From Frigidibacter albus (GTDB lineage: Bacteria > Pseudomonadota > Alphaproteobacteria > Rhodobacterales > Rhodobacteraceae), in the NCBI RefSeq assembly GCF_009908165.1, contig NZ_JAAAUC010000011.1, positions 62,001-126,000 on the forward strand: a DNA stretch of 64,000 nucleotides. Reading direction: 5' to 3'. Made by a program: the position numbers and the translations under genes. How positions within the stretch are numbered: position 1 is the first letter of the stretch; the number at the start of each line of letters is the position of its first letter. Shown here one piece after another: positions 34,836-43,980 of this stretch. The notes beneath the pieces were generated by a model, which was not told the DNA's origin, did no database searches, and was given only the letters and a program-made list of their open reading frames with translations.

Positions 34836-35765
34836 ATGCCGCATGACCATTCCCATCACCGCCATTCCCACGACCATGGCCACAGCCAACTCTCCGCCGA
34901 TGCCGGCGACCGCAAGGTCGCTGCCGCCGTCGCGGTCAACCTGCTGCTGACGGTGGCGCAGATCGCGGGCGGCGTCGTCTCCGGCTCTGTCGCCCTCATC
35001 GCCGATGCCGTCCACAACCTGTCCGACGCGGTATCGCTGATCATCGCCTTTGCCGCCCGCCGCGTGGCGCGCCGCCCTGCCGATGACGCGATGACCTTCG
35101 GCTATGCCCGCATCGAGGTGGTGGCGGCGCTGATCAACTACACCACACTGATCATGATCTCGCTGTGGCTGGGCTACGAGGCGGTGATGCGGATGCTCGA
35201 TCCGCAGCCGGTTCTGGGCTGGATCGTGGTGATCCTGGCAGGCGTGGCGCTGGTGATCGACGTCGCCACCGCGGCGCTGACCTGGCGGCTGTCGAAGGAC
35301 AGTGTCAACATCCGCGCCGCATTCCTGCACAATCTGGCCGATGCGGGCTCGTCGGTGGCGGTGATGATCGGCGGCACGCTGATCCTGCTGTACGACTGGT
35401 GGCTGGTCGATCCGATCATCACGCTGGGGATCTCGGCCTATATCCTGTGGCATGTGCTGTCGGATATCGCCCCGGTGCTGCGGATCCTGATGCTGGGCGC
35501 GCCGCCCGGCCTGCTGCAGGCCGAGATTGCCGCCGCCATCGCCGCCGAGGACGGGGTGGAGGAGGTGCATCACCTGCATCTGTGGCAGATCGACGAGCGG
35601 CGCACATCGGTCGAGGCGCATCTGGTGGTTGCCGAAGGCCGCGACTTTGCCGAGGTGGTGGCGCGCGTGAAGGCGATGCTGCGCGCGAAGTTCGGGCTGG
35701 CCCATGCGACGCTGGAGGCCGAGACGCGGCTTTCGGGTTGCGCAGGCGGCTGCGCCCCCGCCTAA
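34836..35765 (+). CDS. Cation diffusion facilitator family metal exporter
   Basis: The 309-residue protein begins with a histidine-rich metal-binding segment (HDHSHHRHSHDHGH). Six membrane segments follow, with the paired metal-site motifs LIADAVHNLSDAVS and AAFLHNLADAGSS. A cytosolic C-terminal domain (VEEVHHLHLWQID) is present. This is the ZitB/CzcD type that exports zinc and related divalent ions against a proton gradient. The start at 34836 follows a CCGGAG site; the upstream in-frame ATG at 34782 would add residues outside the family. It converges with and overlaps the next gene by four bases at its stop. Confidence 0.9.
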   Translation: MPHDHSHHRHSHDHGHSQLSADAGDRKVAAAVAVNLLLTVAQIAGGVVSGSVALIADAVHNLSDAVSLIIAFAARRVARRPADDAMTFGYARIEVVAALINYTTLIMISLWLGYEAVMRMLDPQPVLGWIVVILAGVALVIDVATAALTWRLSKDSVNIRAAFLHNLADAGSSVAVMIGGTLILLYDWWLVDPIITLGISAYILWHVLSDIAPVLRILMLGAPPGLLQAEIAAAIAAEDGVEEVHHLHLWQIDERRTSVEAHLVVAEGRDFAEVVARVKAMLRAKFGLAHATLEAETRLSGCAGGCAPA

Positions 35766-36523
35766 GCCCGCGCGGCGGCGAGCCAGCCAAGCCCCTCGGC
35801 GGTGCTGGCCTCTGGCGTATATTCGGCGCTGACCCAACCGGCATAGCCCGACCCGTCCAGCGCCGCGAAGAACCCTGGCCAATCCACCGCGCCGCCCGTG
35901 GGCTCATGCCGGCCCGGCACCCCGGCGATCTGCACATGCACGGCGCGGGGGCCGTAAGCCTCCCACGCGGCGGCAACATCCTCGGTGAGGATCTGCGCGT
36001 GATAGGCGTCGAATTGCAGGCCGAGGTTCGGTGCGCCGACCTCATCCAGAATCTCCGCCGCCAACGCGAAATCGTTCAGGAAATAGCCCGGCATGTCGCC
36101 CTCGTTCAGCGGCTCGATCGTCAGGCTGGCCTGCGGCGCCCGTTCGCAGGCCCATCGCAGGTTGCGCAGATAGGTCGCCCGCGCCACCGCGCCCTGCGCC
36201 CGCCCCGCCATCACGTGGATATGCAGCGGCTTCAGCACGCCCGCATAGCGCAGGCAGCGGTCGAAATCGCTGCGAAAGCGCGCCTCGGACCCCGGGACCG
36301 CCGCAAAGCCGCGCTCGCCCCCCGCCCAGTTTGGCGGCGGGGTGTTTTGCAGCACGAAGGTCAGATCATGCCGGATCAGCTGCGCCCGCATCTCCTGCGC
36401 GGCGAAGTCATAGGGGAACAGCACCTCGACCGCGTCGAAGCCCGCCTCCTTGGCTGCCGCGAACCGCTCCATGAAGGGCAGCTCGGTGAACAGGAAGGTC
36501 AGGTTCGCGGCAAAGCGGGGCAT
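35762..36523 (-). CDS. hyi: Hydroxypyruvate isomerase family protein
   Basis: The 253-residue product is a TIM-barrel of the Hyi (COG3622) family: MPRFAANLTFLF start, GFDAVEVLFPYDF, then the metal-site glutamate region TIEPLNEGDMPGY and the later LQFDAYHAQI and VSAEYTPE segments. The enzyme interconverts hydroxypyruvate and tartronate semialdehyde in glyoxylate metabolism, which fits the glycolate oxidase genes 8 kb away, although related aldolase-type sugar isomerases cannot be excluded. It converges with the CDF gene and follows the DUF1285 gene with the stop and start codons sharing one base. Confidence 0.82.
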   Translation of the reverse strand: MPRFAANLTFLFTELPFMERFAAAKEAGFDAVEVLFPYDFAAQEMRAQLIRHDLTFVLQNTPPPNWAGGERGFAAVPGSEARFRSDFDRCLRYAGVLKPLHIHVMAGRAQGAVARATYLRNLRWACERAPQASLTIEPLNEGDMPGYFLNDFALAAEILDEVGAPNLGLQFDAYHAQILTEDVAAAWEAYGPRAVHVQIAGVPGRHEPTGGAVDWPGFFAALDGSGYAGWVSAEYTPEASTAEGLGWLAAARA

Positions 36524-37140
36524 TAGCCGTCCCCCAGCTCCGCCGAGGGGATCAGCTTGAAGAACACCCCGCCCGACCACAGGCCGAACCAGCGTGTGCC
36601 GCCCTGATCCGCGTGCTCGCCAAGCTCCACCAGCCGGTAGAAGGTCTTGCGGTCGATCAGCGCCTCGAGGTTGGCGCGCACCAGCACATAGGGCGAGGGC
36701 TCGCCGGTTTCCGCGTCCCGCTCTACCCTTATCGGATGGTCCGGCCCGGCGGTGACGCTGTCGCCGACATGGGTGGTAAAGGTCAGATCCTGCGCGCGGC
36801 CCTCCCCCGAAACCTCGGCATCGACGGCGACGAAGGGCGCATCCTCGACCCTGATCCCGACCTTTTCCACGGGGGTGACCAGAAAATAGGCATCCCCATC
36901 CTTGCGCAGGATCGACGAGAACAGCTTGACCAGCGCCGGCCGGCCGATGGGAGTGCCCAGGTAGAACCATGTCCCGTCCCGGCGGATTTCCATGTCGAGA
37001 TCGCCGCAGAACGGCGGATTCCACAGGTGAACCGGCGGCGGACCCTTCTTGCCGGCGCCTTTCGCCGCGGCTGCCAGCCCTTCTGCGGTTGGTCCGGATG
37101 CTGCGCTTGCGTTCACTTCTGTGTCAGGTCTTTTTGCCAT
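36523..37140 (-). CDS. DUF1285 domain-containing protein
   Basis: The 205-residue product matches DUF1285, a conserved family of unknown function with known structure but no assigned reaction. Visible signatures are VHLWNPPFCGDLDMEIRRDG, TWFYLGTPIGRPALVKLF and FYRLVELG. The first 35 residues are alanine/lysine-rich and look disordered. It is divergent from the MoxR operon with 60 bases between starts and is joined to hyi by an overlapping stop/start. Confidence 0.85.
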   Translation of the reverse strand: MAKRPDTEVNASAASGPTAEGLAAAAKGAGKKGPPPVHLWNPPFCGDLDMEIRRDGTWFYLGTPIGRPALVKLFSSILRKDGDAYFLVTPVEKVGIRVEDAPFVAVDAEVSGEGRAQDLTFTTHVGDSVTAGPDHPIRVERDAETGEPSPYVLVRANLEALIDRKTFYRLVELGEHADQGGTRWFGLWSGGVFFKLIPSAELGDG

Positions 37141-37200
37141 TGGTGCCTGCCCGGCTATTTGCGGTAAGGTCAGACTATGACCCATCAAGGAGGCGATGTC

Positions 37201-38223
37201 ATGACCGGGCTTTCCGATGCCGAGGGCGCTGAACTGATCGCCGAGATCGAACAGCTGGCGGAACGCCTGGCCGAGGCGCGTGCCTCGGTGGACCGCCGCT
37301 TCATCGGCCAGGACAAGGTGGTGGAGCTGGTGCTGACCGCGCTGCTGTGCGGTGGCCACGGGCTGCTGGTTGGCCTGCCGGGCCTTGGCAAGACCATGCT
37401 GGTGGATACGCTGTCCACCGTGATGGGCCTCAAGTCCAGCCGCATCCAGTTCACGCCCGACCTGATGCCGGCCGATATTCTGGGGTCGGAGGTGCTCGAC
37501 ACCGCCGCCGATGGCACCCGCGCTTTCCGGTTCATCGAGGGGCCGGTGTTCTGCCAGCTGCTGATGGCGGATGAGATCAACCGCGCCAGCCCGCGGACCC
37601 AGTCGGCGCTGCTGCAGGCGATGCAAGAGAAAGAGGTGACCGTGGCCGGCATCCACCGCCCGCTTGGCCGCCCGTTCCATGTGCTGGCCACCCAGAACCC
37701 CATCGAGCAAGAGGGCACCTATCCGCTGCCCGAGGCGCAGCTGGACCGGTTCCTGGTGCAGATCGACGTGGACTATCCCGACCGCGCGACCGAGCGCGAC
37801 ATCCTGCTGGCGACCACCGGCACCGAGACCGCCGAGGTCCATCAGGTGTTCGACGCCGACAGCCTGATCGCCGCGCAGCAGACGGTGCGGCGGATGCCGG
37901 TCGGCGAAAGCGTGGTCGAGATGATCCTTGATCTGGTGCGCGCCTGCCGTCCCGGCGAGGCCGAGGCGGGCGAGAGGGTCAAGGCCGCCGTCGCTTGGGG
38001 CCCGGGCCCCCGCGCGGCGCAGGCGCTGATGCTGGGTGTTCGGGCGCGCGCGCTGCTGAACGGCCGGCTTGCGCCGGGGGTCGAGGATGTGGCGGCGTTG
38101 GCCCGCCCTGTCATGAGCCACCGCATGGCGCTGTCCTTCGCGGCCCGTGCCCGCGGCGAGGATCTGGGCCGGCTGATCGACGGCGTGACCGAGACGGTGA
38201 CCCGGATCGAGGCGGCGGCGTGA
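37201..38223 (+). CDS. MoxR-family AAA+ ATPase
   Basis: The 340-residue product is a MoxR-type ATPase: Walker A GLPGLGKT (residues 58-65), Walker B LLMADEINRA, and sensor ATQNPIEQEGTYPLPEAQ. Such ATPases act as chaperones that assemble or activate partner proteins carrying von Willebrand or DUF58 domains. The start at 37201 is chosen because AAGGAGG (37187-37193) is seven bases upstream; an ATG at 37177 lacks a site. It overlaps the DUF58 gene by four bases and begins a four-gene, translationally coupled operon. Confidence 0.93.
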   Translation: MTGLSDAEGAELIAEIEQLAERLAEARASVDRRFIGQDKVVELVLTALLCGGHGLLVGLPGLGKTMLVDTLSTVMGLKSSRIQFTPDLMPADILGSEVLDTAADGTRAFRFIEGPVFCQLLMADEINRASPRTQSALLQAMQEKEVTVAGIHRPLGRPFHVLATQNPIEQEGTYPLPEAQLDRFLVQIDVDYPDRATERDILLATTGTETAEVHQVFDADSLIAAQQTVRRMPVGESVVEMILDLVRACRPGEAEAGERVKAAVAWGPGPRAAQALMLGVRARALLNGRLAPGVEDVAALARPVMSHRMALSFAARARGEDLGRLIDGVTETVTRIEAAA

Positions 38224-39113
38224 GCGCAGCCGCGCCTCAACACGCATCCGCGGGCCTGCGCCGCCGCGCCGAGGAGATGTCGCATATCCTGCCGCCGCTG
38301 CTGGCCGCGGCGCGGCAGCTTGCGGCGACGGTGCAGCTTGGCGCGCATGGCCGCCGGCGGGCGGGGCTTGGCGATGAGTTCTGGCAATACCGCGCCGCGC
38401 ATCAGGGGGATGAGGCGCGGATGATCGACTGGCGCCGCTCGGCCCGCGCCGATGCGCATTTCGTGCGCGAACGCGAATGGCAGGCGGCGCAATCGGTGCA
38501 TCTGTGGGTCGATGACGCCCGGTCTATGGAATTCACCGGCGACGACAGCCGCCCGGTCAAGGCCGACCGCGCCCGCCTTCTGGCGCTGGCGCTGGCGGTG
38601 CTGCTGATCCGCTCTGGCGAGCGCGTTGGCCTTTCCGATCCGGCAACCCCGCCCCGCGCGGGTGAGGTGCAGCTGATGCGGCTGGCGGCGCGGCTGACCG
38701 CCCCGGCAGGCGAGGCCGATTATGGCGCGCCTGAAGGCCGCGCGATGCAGCCCCATGCCCGCGCGGTGTTCATCTCCGACTTCATGGGCGACCCGGTCGC
38801 CGTGGAAACCGCGCTGACCGAGGCCGCCGACCGCGGCGTGACTGGCGCGTTGCTGCAGGTGCTGGACCCGGTGGAGGAGGCCTTCCCCTATCAGGGCCGC
38901 ACGATCTTCGAGAGCATGGGCGGGATGCTGGCCCATGAAACCCGCAAGGCCGGCGATCTGCGGGATCGGTATCTGGAGCGGCTGGCCGAGCGCAAGGACC
39001 GGCTGGCGACGCTCGCCGCGCGCACTGGCTGGCAATATTCCTGCCATCACACCGGCGACCCGGCCCCCGGCGCGCTGCTGTGGCTGTTTCACGCGATGGA
39101 GCGGCTGGCCTGA
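38220..39113 (+). CDS. DUF58 domain-containing protein
   Basis: The 297-residue product has the DUF58 signature (EFWQYRAAHQGDEARMIDWRRS followed by ARADAHFVREREW), a domain related to von Willebrand factor A and regularly encoded next to MoxR. It starts with GTG at 38220, overlapping the moxR stop (GTGA), and its stop overlaps the next start (TGATG). No signal peptide is visible. It is the likely direct client of the MoxR ATPase; the cellular process is not established. Confidence 0.88.
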   Translation: MSAAAPQHASAGLRRRAEEMSHILPPLLAAARQLAATVQLGAHGRRRAGLGDEFWQYRAAHQGDEARMIDWRRSARADAHFVREREWQAAQSVHLWVDDARSMEFTGDDSRPVKADRARLLALALAVLLIRSGERVGLSDPATPPRAGEVQLMRLAARLTAPAGEADYGAPEGRAMQPHARAVFISDFMGDPVAVETALTEAADRGVTGALLQVLDPVEEAFPYQGRTIFESMGGMLAHETRKAGDLRDRYLERLAERKDRLATLAARTGWQYSCHHTGDPAPGALLWLFHAMERLA

Positions 39114-41890
39114 TGCTGATCCTTGGCCCCATCGGATTTGCTGCGCCCTGGCTGCTGCTGGGGCTGGTCGCGCTGCCGCTGCTGTGGATCTTGCTGCGCG
39201 CCGTACCGCCCGCGCCGATCCGGCGGCGCTTTCCGGGCGTGGCGCTGCTGCTGGGGCTGACGGATGCCGAGCAGGTGACGGACCGCACCCCGTGGTGGCT
39301 GCTGCTGCTGCGGATGCTGGCGGTGGCCGCCGCGATCCTCGGATTTGCCGGGCCGGTGCTGAACCCCGCCGCGCCGACGGGTGGCAGCGGGCCGCTGCTG
39401 ATCGTCGCCGATGCCAGCTGGGCCTCGGCCCGCGACTGGTCGCGCACCGAGGCGCGGATCGAGACGGCGCTGGATGCGGCGGAGTCCGATGGCCGCCCGG
39501 TGGCGCTGGTGAATCTGTCGATGCCCGACGCCGATGTTCCGGTCTTCCAATCCGCCGGCGATGCCGCCCCGCGCGTCGGCAGCCTCTCCCCCCGCGCCTG
39601 GGAGCCCTCGGCCGAGGCGATGGCGGCGCTTGCCGCCGCGCTGCCCGAGGGTGGGTTCGACACGCTCTGGCTGTCGGACGGGCTGGACCGTGAGGGGCGC
39701 GAGGCTCTGCTGGACGCCATGCAGGACCGCGGCAGCGTGACGGTGCAGCAAAGTCCCCGCGTCATCCGGGCGCTGGCCCCGGCGACCTATGCCGATGGCG
39801 CGCTGCTGGTGCCGGTGGTGCGCATCGCTACTGCCACCGAGGCGCAGGCCGAGGTTGCCGCCATGGGCCTCGACCCGCTTGGCATCCCGCGCGAACTGGC
39901 GCGCGAGGCCGTGACCCTGCCCGCGGGCGAGGCGCGGGCCGAGGCGGTGTTCGACCTGCCGCCGGAACTGCGCAACCGCATCACCCGGTTCGAGATCGTC
40001 GGCGAGTCGACGGCTGGATCGGTTTCCCTCGCCGGAGACTCCCTGCGCCGGCGCGAGATTGCGCTGATCGACGGCGGCGGCGCATCGCGCGAGGGGCTGG
40101 AGCTGCTGGCCCCGACCCACTACCTGCAACAGGCGCTGGAGCCCTCGGCCGACCTGATCGGCGGCACGCTGGCCGATATCCTGCTGGCCGATCCCGATGC
40201 GATCATCATGGCCGATGTGGCGCGGGTGACGGAGACCGAATCCGATGCGCTGCAGGACTGGATCAGCGATGGCGGCCTGCTGATCCGCTTTGCCGGCCCG
40301 CGGCTGGCGGCCAGCGAAGAGGGCCGCAACGTCATGGACCCGCTGCTGCCGGTGCGGCTGCGCGCCGGGGGCCGCAGCGTCGGCGGTGCGATGAGCTGGG
40401 GCGAGCCCAAGGCCCTGCAACCCTTCCCGGAAAGCTCGCCCTTCCATGGGCTCGCTCTGCCCGGCGACGTGACGGTGCGCGCGCAGGTGATGGCCGAACC
40501 CGACCCGCAGTTGACCGAAAACACCATCGCCGCGCTGGAGGATGGCACGCCGCTGGTTACGGCCCGCACATCGGGGCAGGGGCAGGTGATCCTGTTCCAC
40601 GTCACCGCCAATGCCGAATGGTCGTCCCTGCCGCTGTCGGGCCTCTTCGTGCAGATGATGGAGCGGCTGGCGCTGGCCACCCGCCCCGCCGCGCCCGAAG
40701 CGGCAGAGCTGGAGGGCACGACCTGGGTGGCCGAACGCACGTTGGACGCCTTCGGCGCGCTGCAGGAGGCGGGCGACCTGGCCGGCATCCCGGGCGAGAG
40801 GATGGCCGAGCCGGTGCCGGCGGTCGACCTGCCGCCCGGTATCTACGCCTCGGGCGACCGGCGGCTGGCGGTGAACGCGGTGGCGGCGGACAGGGTGCTT
40901 ACGCCTGCTGCATGGCCTGCGGGCGTGGCGGTCGAGGGCGGCGCTGCGCGGGCGGAACTGCCGTTGCAGGGCCCGCTGCTGGCCGTGGCGCTGGCGCTGC
41001 TGCTGGTCGACCTGATCGCCTCGCTGGCGCTGGCGGGCCGGCTGTCGCGGATGCGGCGCGGCGGGGCTGCGGTCTCTGTCGCGCTGGCGCTGCTGCTGAT
41101 CGCGCCGCAGGGCCTGCGCGCGCAGGAAACGGCGGACACGCTCGCCCTCCGTGCCTCCTCGGAAGTGGTGCTTGGCCATGTGATGACCGGCGATGCGCAG
41201 ATCGACCGGGTGGCGGCAGCGGGGCTGAAGGGGTTGGGGCAGGTGCTTTACCAGCGCACCTCGGTGGAACCCGGCGCGCCGATGGCGGTGAACCTGGAAA
41301 CCGACGATCTGGCGGTGTTCTCGTTCCTCTACTGGCCCGTCACCGCCGACCAGCCTGCACCTTCGCCCGAAACCTACCTGAAGCTCAACCGCTTCCTGCG
41401 CACCGGCGGAATGATCCTGTTCGACACCCGCGATGCCGATGTGGCCGGCTTCGGCGCCGCCAGCCCGGCGGGCCGCAAGCTGCAGGCGCTGGCCGCGCCG
41501 CTGGACGTGCCGCCGCTGGAGCCGATCCCTGAGGATCATGTGCTGACCCGCACCTTCTACCTGCTGCAGGACTTTCCCGGCCGTTACCAAGGCCGCGGCA
41601 TCTGGGTCGAGGCCTCGGCCGCGGGCGCCGAACAGGCAGAGGGGATGCCGTTCCGCAACCTCAACGATGGCGTGACGCCAGTGGTCATTGGCGGCAATGA
41701 CTGGGCCGCCGCCTGGGCGGTGGATGACCGGGGCCTGCCGATGTTCCCTGTCGGGCGCGGGTTCGCCGGGGAGCGGCAGCGCGAGATCGCCTATCGCTTC
41801 GGCGTCAATCTGGTGATGCATGTGCTGACCGGAAACTACAAATCCGATCAGGTGCATGTGCCGGCGCTGCTGGAAAGGCTGGGGCAATAA
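39113..41890 (+). CDS. BatA/DUF4159 domain membrane protein
   Basis: This 925-residue protein has a BatA-like N-terminus with two membrane segments (about residues 6-28 and 58-75), a long periplasmic-looking region, two further hydrophobic segments near residues 620-665, and a C-terminal DUF4159 domain (DDLAVFSFLYWPV, RTGGMILFDTRDAD, GVNLVMHVLTGNYKSDQVHV). Homologues sit in MoxR/DUF58 operons and are thought to be part of a membrane complex resembling the Bacteroides aerotolerance operon. It overlaps both neighbours by one base of stop/start. Function is unproven. Confidence 0.82.
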   Translation: MLILGPIGFAAPWLLLGLVALPLLWILLRAVPPAPIRRRFPGVALLLGLTDAEQVTDRTPWWLLLLRMLAVAAAILGFAGPVLNPAAPTGGSGPLLIVADASWASARDWSRTEARIETALDAAESDGRPVALVNLSMPDADVPVFQSAGDAAPRVGSLSPRAWEPSAEAMAALAAALPEGGFDTLWLSDGLDREGREALLDAMQDRGSVTVQQSPRVIRALAPATYADGALLVPVVRIATATEAQAEVAAMGLDPLGIPRELAREAVTLPAGEARAEAVFDLPPELRNRITRFEIVGESTAGSVSLAGDSLRRREIALIDGGGASREGLELLAPTHYLQQALEPSADLIGGTLADILLADPDAIIMADVARVTETESDALQDWISDGGLLIRFAGPRLAASEEGRNVMDPLLPVRLRAGGRSVGGAMSWGEPKALQPFPESSPFHGLALPGDVTVRAQVMAEPDPQLTENTIAALEDGTPLVTARTSGQGQVILFHVTANAEWSSLPLSGLFVQMMERLALATRPAAPEAAELEGTTWVAERTLDAFGALQEAGDLAGIPGERMAEPVPAVDLPPGIYASGDRRLAVNAVAADRVLTPAAWPAGVAVEGGAARAELPLQGPLLAVALALLLVDLIASLALAGRLSRMRRGGAAVSVALALLLIAPQGLRAQETADTLALRASSEVVLGHVMTGDAQIDRVAAAGLKGLGQVLYQRTSVEPGAPMAVNLETDDLAVFSFLYWPVTADQPAPSPETYLKLNRFLRTGGMILFDTRDADVAGFGAASPAGRKLQALAAPLDVPPLEPIPEDHVLTRTFYLLQDFPGRYQGRGIWVEASAAGAEQAEGMPFRNLNDGVTPVVIGGNDWAAAWAVDDRGLPMFPVGRGFAGERQREIAYRFGVNLVMHVLTGNYKSDQVHVPALLERLGQ

Positions 41891-43980
41891 TGGTGCAGCG
41901 GATCGTGTTCGACGCGCTTCTGCCCTGGCCGCTGATCTGGGCGGCTGCGGTGCTTGCCGCGCTGATGGTGGCACTGGCGCTGTGGCGCGGGCTGCCCGGC
42001 TGGTGGCTGCGCGGGCTTGCCGCCGTGGCGCTGCTGGCCGCTCTGGCCGGCCCGGCGCTGGAGACGGAGGACCGCCAGCCGCTGTCGGACATCGTGCTGA
42101 TGGTGGTGGATGGCAGCGCCAGCCAGTCGCTGCCCGGCCGCGCCGAGCAGACCGCCGCCGCCGTCGCGCGGGTCGAGGCGGAGGTTGCCGCCCTGCCCAA
42201 CACCGAGCTGCGCCGCATCGACGTGGGTGACGGCGCCGAGGATGCCGGCACCCTGCTGATGACCGCCCTTTCGGCCGCGCTGGCCGAGGAACCGCGCGCC
42301 CGGGTTGCGGGCGCGATCCTGATTTCCGACGGGCAGGCGCATGACCTTGCCGCCGCGCCCGACATGCCCGCCCCCCTGACCCTGCTGCAGACCGGCCGCG
42401 CCGCCGACTGGGACCGGCGCCTCGTGGTCCGCACCGCCCCCGCCTTCGGCATCATCGGCGAGCCGCTGTCGGTCGTGGTGCGTATCGAGGAGATGGGCGC
42501 CATGCCCGCGGGGGAGGCGGGGCGCGATGTCGATGTGACGCTGGCCATCGATGGCGGCGAGCCCGAAGCCTACCAGGTGCCGGTCAACACCGATCTTGAA
42601 CTGGCGCTAACGCTGGAGCATGGCGGCCAGAACGTCGTGCAATTCGACCTGGCCGCGTCCGAGGGCGAGCTGACCACGCGCAACAATGCCGCCGTGGTGC
42701 AGATCAACGGCGTGCGCGACCGGCTGCGGGTGCTGCTGGTGTCGGGAGAGCCCCATGCTGGCGAGCGCACCTGGCGCAACCTGCTGAAATCCGATGCCTC
42801 GGTCGACCTCGTGCATTTCACCATCCTGCGCCCGCCCGAAAAGCAGGACGGGGTGCCGGTCACCGAACTGTCGCTGATCGCCTTCCCGACGCAGGAGCTG
42901 TTTGTCGAAAAGATCGACGAGTTCGACCTGATCATCTTCGACCGCTACAGCCAGCGCGGGATCCTGCCGCCGAGCTATTTCGACAACATCCGCGATTATG
43001 TGACCAATGGCGGCGCGGTGCTGGTCAGCGCGGGCCCGGAATTTGCCAGCGTCGAAAGCGTCTATCACTCCTCGCTGGCCGAAATCCTGCCCGCCCGCCC
43101 CACCGCGCGGGTGCTGGAGCGCGGCTTCCTGCCAACCGTGTCGGAACTTGGCCAGCGCCATCCGGTGACCGAGGGGCTGGACGAGTTCACGCCGGAGGGT
43201 GCGGACGCTCCCGAACGCGCCGAGGGCGAACCCGCCTGGGGCCGCTGGATGCGGATGGTGGATCTTGAGGACACCACCGGCGAGACGGTGATGGAGGGCG
43301 CCGACGGCCGCCCGCTGCTGGTGCTCGACCGCGCCGGCGAGGGGCGGATCGCGCTCTTGGCCTCGGACCACGCCTGGCTCTGGTCGCGCGGCTATGAGGG
43401 CGGCGGGCCGCAACTGGAGCTGCTGCGCCGGCTCGCGCATTGGATGATGAAGGAGCCCGAGTTGGAGGAAGAGGCGCTGACCGTCACCGCCGAAGGGCAG
43501 GACATGACGATCACCCGCCGCACCCTCGGCACTGGCCCGCGCGAGGTGACGATCACCCATCCCGACGGGACCGAGACGGTGCTGCCGATGCGCGAGCTGT
43601 CCCCCGGCCGCCACATCGCCGAGTTCGCTGCGCCGGAGATCGGCCTCTACCGGATGCAGGAGGGCGACCAGGAACGGGTCTTCGCCGTCGGCCCCTCGGC
43701 CCCGCGCGAGTTCGAATCCACCATCGCCTCGGCCGAGCCGCTGACGCCCGCGATGGCGCCGGTCAACGGCGGCGCGGTGCGGCTGGAAGAGGGGATGCCC
43801 GACATCCGCACCGTGCGCGAGGGCCGCCCCGCCGCGGGCCGTGGCTGGATCGGCATCACCCCGCGCGAGGCCCATGCGACGGTGGGCCTCAGCGTCGCGC
43901 CCTTGCTGCCGGCCTGGGTATTCCTGCTGCTGGCATCCGGCCTGATCCTCGGCGCCTGGCTGCGCGAGGGGCGGCGCTAG
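41890..43980 (+). CDS. Large membrane protein with glutamine amidotransferase-like domain
   Basis: The 696-residue product has two N-terminal membrane segments (about 13-30 and 38-55), a von Willebrand-like region (IVLMVVDGSASQS near residue 70), and a class I amidotransferase-like domain around residues 275-430 (RVLLVSGEPHAGERTW, FDLIIFDRYS, NGGAVLVSAGPE). It ends with one membrane segment at about 670-690. No catalytic Cys-His-Glu triad is obvious, so the domain is probably structural. It is the last gene of the MoxR/DUF58/DUF4159 operon and overlaps the previous stop by one base. Its role in that complex is inferred only from position. Confidence 0.75.
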   Translation: MVQRIVFDALLPWPLIWAAAVLAALMVALALWRGLPGWWLRGLAAVALLAALAGPALETEDRQPLSDIVLMVVDGSASQSLPGRAEQTAAAVARVEAEVAALPNTELRRIDVGDGAEDAGTLLMTALSAALAEEPRARVAGAILISDGQAHDLAAAPDMPAPLTLLQTGRAADWDRRLVVRTAPAFGIIGEPLSVVVRIEEMGAMPAGEAGRDVDVTLAIDGGEPEAYQVPVNTDLELALTLEHGGQNVVQFDLAASEGELTTRNNAAVVQINGVRDRLRVLLVSGEPHAGERTWRNLLKSDASVDLVHFTILRPPEKQDGVPVTELSLIAFPTQELFVEKIDEFDLIIFDRYSQRGILPPSYFDNIRDYVTNGGAVLVSAGPEFASVESVYHSSLAEILPARPTARVLERGFLPTVSELGQRHPVTEGLDEFTPEGADAPERAEGEPAWGRWMRMVDLEDTTGETVMEGADGRPLLVLDRAGEGRIALLASDHAWLWSRGYEGGGPQLELLRRLAHWMMKEPELEEEALTVTAEGQDMTITRRTLGTGPREVTITHPDGTETVLPMRELSPGRHIAEFAAPEIGLYRMQEGDQERVFAVGPSAPREFESTIASAEPLTPAMAPVNGGAVRLEEGMPDIRTVREGRPAAGRGWIGITPREAHATVGLSVAPLLPAWVFLLLASGLILGAWLREGRR

